Shown in pieces: positions 59,742 to 64,000 of a DNA stretch of 64,000 nt. Source of the stretch: Anaerolineales bacterium. GTDB taxonomy: Bacteria; Chloroflexota; Anaerolineae; Anaerolineales; Villigracilaceae. The stretch is taken from contig JACKAW010000003.1 in assembly GCA_020634885.1 (NCBI GenBank), positions 372,001 to 436,000 of the forward strand, written 5' to 3'. A model generated the notes under the pieces. It saw nothing but the letters and a program-made list of their open reading frames with translations, did no database searches and had not been told where the DNA came from. Each line of letters opens with the position of its first letter. The first letter of the stretch is position 1. Both the position numbers and the translations under genes were made by a program.

Positions 59742-60229
59742 CCAAGTTTTCCTTCAAGATAGTCGAGGACGAATTGAAGCGCCGCTTCGCTGGATAGCTG
59801 CTTATTACGGATGCGGTCACCATCCCAGATGAAGTGCCGCGCCTCTTCCCCATTTGGGGTTGCCAGCCCAACCCAAACGGTTCCTACGGGTTTATCGGGT
59901 GTACCGCCGCCGGGTCCGGCAATGCCGCTGACGCTGACGGCAATATCCACGCCCAAAACCTTGCGCGCGCCGCGCGCCATTTCGATGACAGTTTCGCGTG
60001 AGACCGCGCCTTTGTTGTGGATCGTATCCCACGAAACACCAAGCAGGGCATTCTTAGCTTCGTAGGAATAGGCAACAATACCGCCCATAAAATAAACGGA
60101 AGAGCCAGCAATGTCTGTGATGCGGCTGGATATCAACCCGCCTGTGCAGGATTCTGCGGCGGCAAGGGTTAATTTCTTTTCACTTAAAATTGTGCCTATG
60201 CGAAGTTCAAGTTGAGAAGAGAAATTCAT
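59738..60229 (-). CDS. pncC: Nicotinamide-nucleotide amidase PncC (stand-alone CinA C-terminal domain)
   Basis: A 163-residue single-domain amidase that hydrolyses NMN to nicotinate mononucleotide in pyridine-nucleotide recycling. The catalytic Ser/Thr motif LAAAESCTGGLISSRI is at ~20-36. The ligand-binding loop VSVSGIAGPGGGTPDKPVGTVWVGLA is complete, and YSYEAKNALLGV has the conserved Lys. It supplies exactly the motifs missing from the CinA protein at 26322-27449. Its stop overlaps the nucleosidase start, an operon that pairs two nucleotide-salvage enzymes. Confidence 0.94.
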   Translation of the reverse strand: MNFSSQLELRIGTILSEKKLTLAAAESCTGGLISSRITDIAGSSVYFMGGIVAYSYEAKNALLGVSWDTIHNKGAVSRETVIEMARGARKVLGVDIAVSVSGIAGPGGGTPDKPVGTVWVGLATPNGEEARHFIWDGDRIRNKQLSSEAALQFVLDYLEGKLG

Positions 60230-60295
60230 GAGAATATTTTATCTGATTTAGCGGGCTAAAAAACGTTGATATATAAAGAGGAAAGCCTCACCATC

Positions 60296-60390
60296 CATGG
60301 CTGTAGCAAAATCTTAAATTTTTAATGCGAGAAGCGCAAAATAGGCGAGTTTCGCCAAAATATTTTTTTATTCGCGTTAAGCCTTTTACT
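60296..60390. repeat. ~90-bp dispersed stem-loop repeat, copy 2
   Basis: Second copy of the sequence at 9498-9593, again starting CATGGCTGT and containing TTTCGCCAAAATA and TTCGCGTTAAG. In this copy the centre forms the tight hairpin GGCGA-GTT-TCGCC. It fills much of the 245-bp gap between pncC and the second kinase gene. Confidence 0.65.
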
Positions 60391-60461
60391 TAAGCTGAAC
60401 GTTTTTCAAGGAACTTTGGTCCAAAAAATATTTATCTCAGGGGTACTTTTTATGTATCGGG

Positions 60462-60467
60462 TATAAT
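60462..60467 (+). promoter_or_regulatory. -10 box of the second Ser/Thr kinase gene, leaderless geometry
   Basis: A consensus TATAAT followed by 7 nt and then the ATG at 60475. No ribosome site fits in the gap. Confidence 0.65.
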
Positions 60468-60474
60468 CCGGCTC

Positions 60475-62493
60475 ATGCCAGCATGGACAGGGAAAACTCT
60501 GGGGAACGTTATCATCGGTGAACTCATCGCCCGTGGGGGAATGGCGGAAGTTTATTTTGGTTCACACACACACCTCAATCGAAATGTCGCCGTCAAGATC
60601 ATGCGTGACCATGTGGAGGATGACCCCAATTCTCGTACTCGGTTTGAACGTGAAGCACGCGTGGTGGCAGGACTAAACCACAACAACATTATTCAGATAT
60701 TTGATTATGATCTCGTGGATGGACGTCCATGCATTGTGATGGAACTCATCCCGGGTGCATCGCTTGCCAATTACCTGAAAACCCTGCATAACCGAGGCGA
60801 AAAGCTCCCCCACACAACCATTGCTGTCTTATTAAAAAGCATAGCCTCCGCCGTGGATTATGCCCATGAGCATCAGATTGTCCACCGCGATATAAAGCCT
60901 GCAAATATTCTTCTGCGTTCCAGAGATGGAGAGATCGATCTGGATGCCCCTCTGCCGGAAGATACTGAGCCGGTGCTTACAGATTTTGGCTTGGTTCGTT
61001 TGATGGACTCTAGTAATTTCACGACGACCGGCAGTGTCTCTGGTACGCCTGCCTACATGAGCCCGGAACAAGCCCGCGGCGATAGAGTAGACCACCTGAC
61101 GGATATTTACTCGCTGGGCGTTGTGTTGTATGAAATGCTGGCAGGGACAGTTCCATTCGATGCAGAGTCATCCTTTGGCGTTCTCATGAAGCATCTGAAC
61201 GAACCCCCGCCACCGATCAAAGGCATTTCAAAGGATATGCAAGCCATTATTGATCGGGCACTTTCCAAAGATTCGGAACATCGCTATACATCTGCCACGA
61301 AAATGGTGGAGGAATTTTCTGCTGTTCTTGAAGGCAAACGCCTATCCACAGAAACGGCGGCAGCGAACAAAGCCATTAAAGCCGCAAAACCCGTTGACGA
61401 CTCTGCAAAAAAAACGCGCACTGTATTTATACTTGCCGGGTCAATAGTTCTTGCTGTGCTGGTATTGGCTGGCGTTTGGTTGTTCCGCAAACCGCCTGCA
61501 ACCGTACCGTTAGACCCCAATCAACAAGTGGGCAGCGTTTCGTTCAAAGACTTTAATTACGTCCTGGATGAGGTTGTCGTCAACATCAACAACCTGCCCA
61601 AGCCTGAGCCGGGCACCCACTATGAAGTGTGGCTGCTAACCCAGAGCGGAGAAGAGCGGCGCAGCGCGGGTCAAATTGACGAGAGCGGAAAATCCAATTA
61701 CATCAGCCCGAACAGCATTAACTTATTATCCCGCTTCGACGTGGTGGAAATTACGATTGAATCAAACAACGATTCCACCCCTGAAAAGCCGGATGGCGAA
61801 GTAGTTGCTTCCTCCAAATTCCCACCTGAGGCGTTCAACCATGTCCGCCATATATTGGTTGCCATCGGCAGTACACCCGATGGTGATGCCCTCATCCAAG
61901 GATTATGGTGGACTGCCAATGCAGTGGGCACATCTGTAATTGAACTTGAAGATGCCTTTTTAGATGGAGATGAAGAAATCCTGCGGTTAAAGACCGAAGA
62001 GATTATTAACGAGCTTGTAGGGGATGAAAATAGAGAACTATACAAAGATTGGAATAATGACGGCAGGGTCACCAATGTCTATGATGGGTTTGGTTTATTA
62101 GCCAATGGAAAAGACCGGGGGTACATTCCACAGACGATTCTTCATGCCCAATATGCCATGGATGCGCCCGATACCACTCAACCCATTGCGGAACATGCCG
62201 CAGAGGTAATCATCTGCACCGAAAATATGCAGGTATGGAGTGAGCAATTGCTTGCACTTGCCCTGCTATTACAAAAGATGCCCTTCGGACCCGAAATGGA
62301 AGAAGTGATCTCTGAAATGAACATTACTTCACAAAACCTGCTCTCTGGCGTGGATGTCAATGCAAATAAACGAATTGAACCGGTACACGGCGAGGGCGGG
62401 GCAGATATGGCGTATGAATATGCCCTGCGCATGGCAGAGATGCCGTTACTGCCAGGACCAGACCGCATCCCTCCATTTGTTAAAAAGCCCTAA
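60475..62493 (+). CDS. Membrane Ser/Thr protein kinase with RskA-like external domain (paralogue 2)
   Basis: A 672-residue paralogue of the kinase at 54987, colinear over its whole length. Kinase motifs are intact (RGGMAEVYFG, AVKIMRDH, HRDIKPANILL, DFGLVRLMD, GTPAYMSPEQARGD), again with an extended loop between HRD and DFG (RSRDGEIDLDAPLPEDTE). The membrane span is ~315-337 (VFILAGSIVLAVLVLAGVWLF). The external part repeats the beta-sandwich (GTHYEVWLLTQSGEERRSAGQI) and two acidic loops, DWNNDGRVTNVYDGFG and DVNANKRIEPVHGEGG. The second has lost acidic positions that paralogue 1 keeps, so calcium affinity may differ. A perfect 19-bp terminator stem includes its stop codon. Confidence 0.9.
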   Translation: MPAWTGKTLGNVIIGELIARGGMAEVYFGSHTHLNRNVAVKIMRDHVEDDPNSRTRFEREARVVAGLNHNNIIQIFDYDLVDGRPCIVMELIPGASLANYLKTLHNRGEKLPHTTIAVLLKSIASAVDYAHEHQIVHRDIKPANILLRSRDGEIDLDAPLPEDTEPVLTDFGLVRLMDSSNFTTTGSVSGTPAYMSPEQARGDRVDHLTDIYSLGVVLYEMLAGTVPFDAESSFGVLMKHLNEPPPPIKGISKDMQAIIDRALSKDSEHRYTSATKMVEEFSAVLEGKRLSTETAAANKAIKAAKPVDDSAKKTRTVFILAGSIVLAVLVLAGVWLFRKPPATVPLDPNQQVGSVSFKDFNYVLDEVVVNINNLPKPEPGTHYEVWLLTQSGEERRSAGQIDESGKSNYISPNSINLLSRFDVVEITIESNNDSTPEKPDGEVVASSKFPPEAFNHVRHILVAIGSTPDGDALIQGLWWTANAVGTSVIELEDAFLDGDEEILRLKTEEIINELVGDENRELYKDWNNDGRVTNVYDGFGLLANGKDRGYIPQTILHAQYAMDAPDTTQPIAEHAAEVIICTENMQVWSEQLLALALLLQKMPFGPEMEEVISEMNITSQNLLSGVDVNANKRIEPVHGEGGADMAYEYALRMAEMPLLPGPDRIPPFVKKP

Positions 62494-62531
62494 TCAAAAA
62501 GACCTCCCGAAAGGGAGGTCTTTTTGATTAG
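62490..62531. terminator. Bidirectional 19-bp-stem terminator with GAAA loop
   Basis: CTAATCAAAAAGACCTCCC pairs perfectly with its complement around GAAA. The kinase stop codon (62491-62493) is inside the left arm. It also ends the convergent Yip1 gene. Confidence 0.93.
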
Positions 62532-62537
62532 TTTTGA

Positions 62538-63290
62538 TTAGGGTGCAAACTGACCGAATGAGCTTCCAATTACAGGTCCTAAAACCATTGCCGTACCAAA
62601 CACAACACAACAGCAAATGATAAACATGCCAGCCATGGGGATGAGCAACGCTCCCACTGCCTGACCTGTGCCAAGGCGATTTACACCTTTTACAGCAAAC
62701 ACCTGCAATACAAGCACATAAATACTCAGCCCAAAAGATACAATGCCAAAACATGCCCCAACAAATGGAATGGCATTAAATAACGTAATGATCGAAGCAA
62801 TCATTGTAAATGGGGCTGAAATAGCTGCAAATGCATACAACAACTTATCGTAGTTTCCAGTTCCGCCGAACAATTTTGCGATCCATTGGATCAACGCCGT
62901 CCACAAGGCAAAGAACAAAACTGAAAGTCCGCCAGCAACGGGTGAAAGGCAAATGCTTACAAGAATTGTTATCAGCCCGGCAGTTAGATCACCGCCAGTG
63001 CTGGCAGGCATGTATTCTTCCAAACCCGGAATGGTCGGCGTCGTGCCGGTTGCAGTGTAAATTCCCTGCAAAAAAGCCTGCGCAATACCAGAGACCGTCC
63101 CTGCAATAAAGACCCAAATATATGCCGTTTTGGTGCTGGCATTCGGGTCTTCGGTGATGTCAATGAAGGTCTGCTCATTGGGCTGGGTGAGCGCGCGCTT
63201 CCATACATCAAACCAACCGGCTACGCCGGGTCTTGATCCTTGGGAAAAACTGCTTTCTTGAATTGGTTCACTGGAAGGGATTTGATCCAT
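62538..63290 (-). CDS. Yip1-domain integral membrane protein
   Basis: A 250-residue membrane protein with about five spans after a ~55-residue cytoplasmic N-terminus. The segment GWFDVWKRALTQPNEQTFIDITEDPNAS starts the Yip1/YIPF pattern, and the hydrophobic core includes LYAFAAISAPFTMIASIITLFNAIPFVGACFGI. No function is established for the bacterial family. The protein ends SSFGQFAP, matching the neighbouring DUF4190 protein's GQTFQFAP. Both genes run in the same direction, but a terminator separates them. AGGAGAATT is the ribosome site. Confidence 0.82.
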   Translation of the reverse strand: MDQIPSSEPIQESSFSQGSRPGVAGWFDVWKRALTQPNEQTFIDITEDPNASTKTAYIWVFIAGTVSGIAQAFLQGIYTATGTTPTIPGLEEYMPASTGGDLTAGLITILVSICLSPVAGGLSVLFFALWTALIQWIAKLFGGTGNYDKLLYAFAAISAPFTMIASIITLFNAIPFVGACFGIVSFGLSIYVLVLQVFAVKGVNRLGTGQAVGALLIPMAGMFIICCCVVFGTAMVLGPVIGSSFGQFAP

Positions 63291-63423
63291 TTTTTAATTC
63301 TCCTCTTTTTCATTATTTTACTTCAATAGACTTCTTGTAAAGGTCACATTTTTATCCAGCACAAGGCAGTGATTCCATTCCAGGTACTGGGCAGGGCATT
63401 TATGCAAGGAGGGCTAATATCAA

Positions 63424-63464
63424 AAGCAAACAGACCTCCATAAAAGAGGTCTGCTCTTTTCATA
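63424..63464 (-). terminator. Terminator of the DUF4190 gene
   Basis: CAGACCTC pairs with GAGGTCTG around CATAAAA; on the minus strand the stem is followed by TTTGCTTTTG. It lies just past the DUF4190 stop codon. Confidence 0.75.
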
Positions 63465-63476
63465 CAAAACAAACTA

Positions 63477-63788
63477 CTACGGAGCAAACTGGAAGGTTTG
63501 TCCGGTTGCACCCATGTAAGCGCCCACAGCGGCATTGATGCAAGTGGCAATAATACCAATGACGCCCATTGCCATACCCGCAATGGCAAGCGTCTTACGA
63601 GAGGGATCTTTCATGGCAAGATAGCCAAGCACCACTGCCGCAATCGAAAGCGGACCACCGCAGAACGGTATCAACCATGCGCATAAACTGACGACACCGG
63701 TCATGAGCGAAACAGCGGCATAGGTTCCCTCATTTCCTTGAGGAGCAGGAGTGGGTGAAGACTCGGGTGAATAAGGTTGCGATTCCAT
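63477..63788 (-). CDS. DUF4190-like small membrane protein
   Basis: A 103-residue protein with a Pro/Ser-rich N-terminus (~22 residues) and two or three hydrophobic segments. AAVSLMTGVVSLCAWLIPFCGGPLSIAAVVLGYLAM fits DUF4190, where a GILSLC...GPIAIILG pattern precedes a short loop and KTLAIAGMAMGVIGIIATCIN. Function unknown. It ends GQTFQFAP, like the Yip1 protein downstream. AAGGAGAATG precedes the ATG. Confidence 0.8.
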   Translation of the reverse strand: MESQPYSPESSPTPAPQGNEGTYAAVSLMTGVVSLCAWLIPFCGGPLSIAAVVLGYLAMKDPSRKTLAIAGMAMGVIGIIATCINAAVGAYMGATGQTFQFAP

Positions 63789-63847
63789 TAATACATTCTC
63801 CTTTTATTAAAATGTCCCTGCAATTTAACATCGACTCAAAATGTTGT

Positions 63848-64000
63848 TTATCCACCAACAGTCCTATCCGTAATTTTCAATGCCTCATCCAGCACATCGA
63901 AACCTTCCTTCAATTGTGCCTCATCAATGATCAACGGCGGGATGATCAGAACCGTATGCCAATGGGTATAAAGGAACAAGCCATTATCCACACAGAACTT
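63848..64000 (-). CDS. Class III (PLP-dependent) aminotransferase, C-terminal end only
   Basis: The last 50 codons of a gene that continues past the window edge. The visible protein begins KFCVDNGLFLYTHWHTVLII and continues PPLIIDEAQLKEGFDVLDEALKITD before the stop at 63848. The IIPPLIIDEAQL(K/D)EG...LD.AL pattern is the usual close of class III aminotransferases such as 4-aminobutyrate or acetylornithine-type enzymes. The active site is outside the window, so the substrate cannot be judged. Confidence 0.75.
   Translation of the reverse strand, partial: KFCVDNGLFLYTHWHTVLIIPPLIIDEAQLKEGFDVLDEALKITDRTVGG

Overview
The window is about 64 kb of mid-GC, gene-dense bacterial chromosome. It has no rRNA or tRNA gene, insertion sequence, CRISPR array or prophage that I can see. 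The gene families suggest a Chloroflexota genome, probably class Anaerolineae: a transmembrane baseplate-J-domain protein next to ruvX-mltG, GT87/GT-C membrane proteins, a secreted protein ending in a CGSA + hydrophobic + RRK tail, several Ser/Thr kinases, a Tad-type pilin with TadZ, a branched-chain amino acid ABC transporter, and many short palindromic intergenic repeats. This taxonomic call is an inference from family content, not from a marker gene.

Layout. 1-8.4 kb: end of a parvulin-type isomerase, a V4R protein, a TPR-GAF-HD-GYP protein, then smc and rnc on the minus strand. 8.4-19.4 kb: an aldo/keto reductase, an HD phosphohydrolase, miaA, an acyl-CoA ligase, ftsH, exonuclease III, a response regulator, a DUF192 protein overlapping a LysM-M23 endopeptidase, and a cyclic-nucleotide-binding protein. 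19.4-25.1 kb: a complete livKHMGF operon with a long leader. 25.1-31.7 kb: an FAD oxidoreductase, cinA, an M14 carboxypeptidase, an amidohydrolase fused to a CYTH-like domain, and a GH-A-like lipoprotein. 31.7-36.5 kb, minus strand: mltG, ruvX, a baseplate-J membrane protein and a cysteine desulfurase. 36.5-46.2 kb: membrane glycosyltransferase-like proteins, phosphoglucomutase, tatD, a polyprenyl synthase and yceD. 46.2-51.4 kb, minus strand: a hybrid sensor kinase followed by REC-TadZ, a membrane protein and a Flp-like pilin. 51.5-53.6 kb: metG behind a methionine-rich leader peptide and attenuator. 53.7-62.5 kb: an acyltransferase and two paralogous Ser/Thr kinases that flank a SRPBCC-PDZ-DinB protein, a lipoprotein, an MTA/SAH nucleosidase and pncC. 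62.5-64 kb: Yip1 and DUF4190 membrane proteins and the end of a class III aminotransferase.

The strongest unusual signal is upstream of metG. A 31-codon ORF with seven Met codons starts 7 nt after a -10 box, so its mRNA is probably leaderless. It is followed by three mutually exclusive RNA pairings (1:2 protector, 2:3 antiterminator, 3:4 terminator), as in classical trp-type attenuation. The same -10-to-ATG spacing recurs at the cyclic-nucleotide-binding gene, both kinases and tatD, which suggests leaderless initiation is common in this organism. Other notable points are the amidohydrolase-CYTH fusion, hairpins that sequester the rnc Shine-Dalgarno, paralogous kinases with a shared external domain carrying calcium-loop-like motifs, a degenerate CinA C-terminus complemented by a free PncC, and a family of two-hairpin GTAGG/CCTAC intergenic elements whose stems vary while their loops are conserved.
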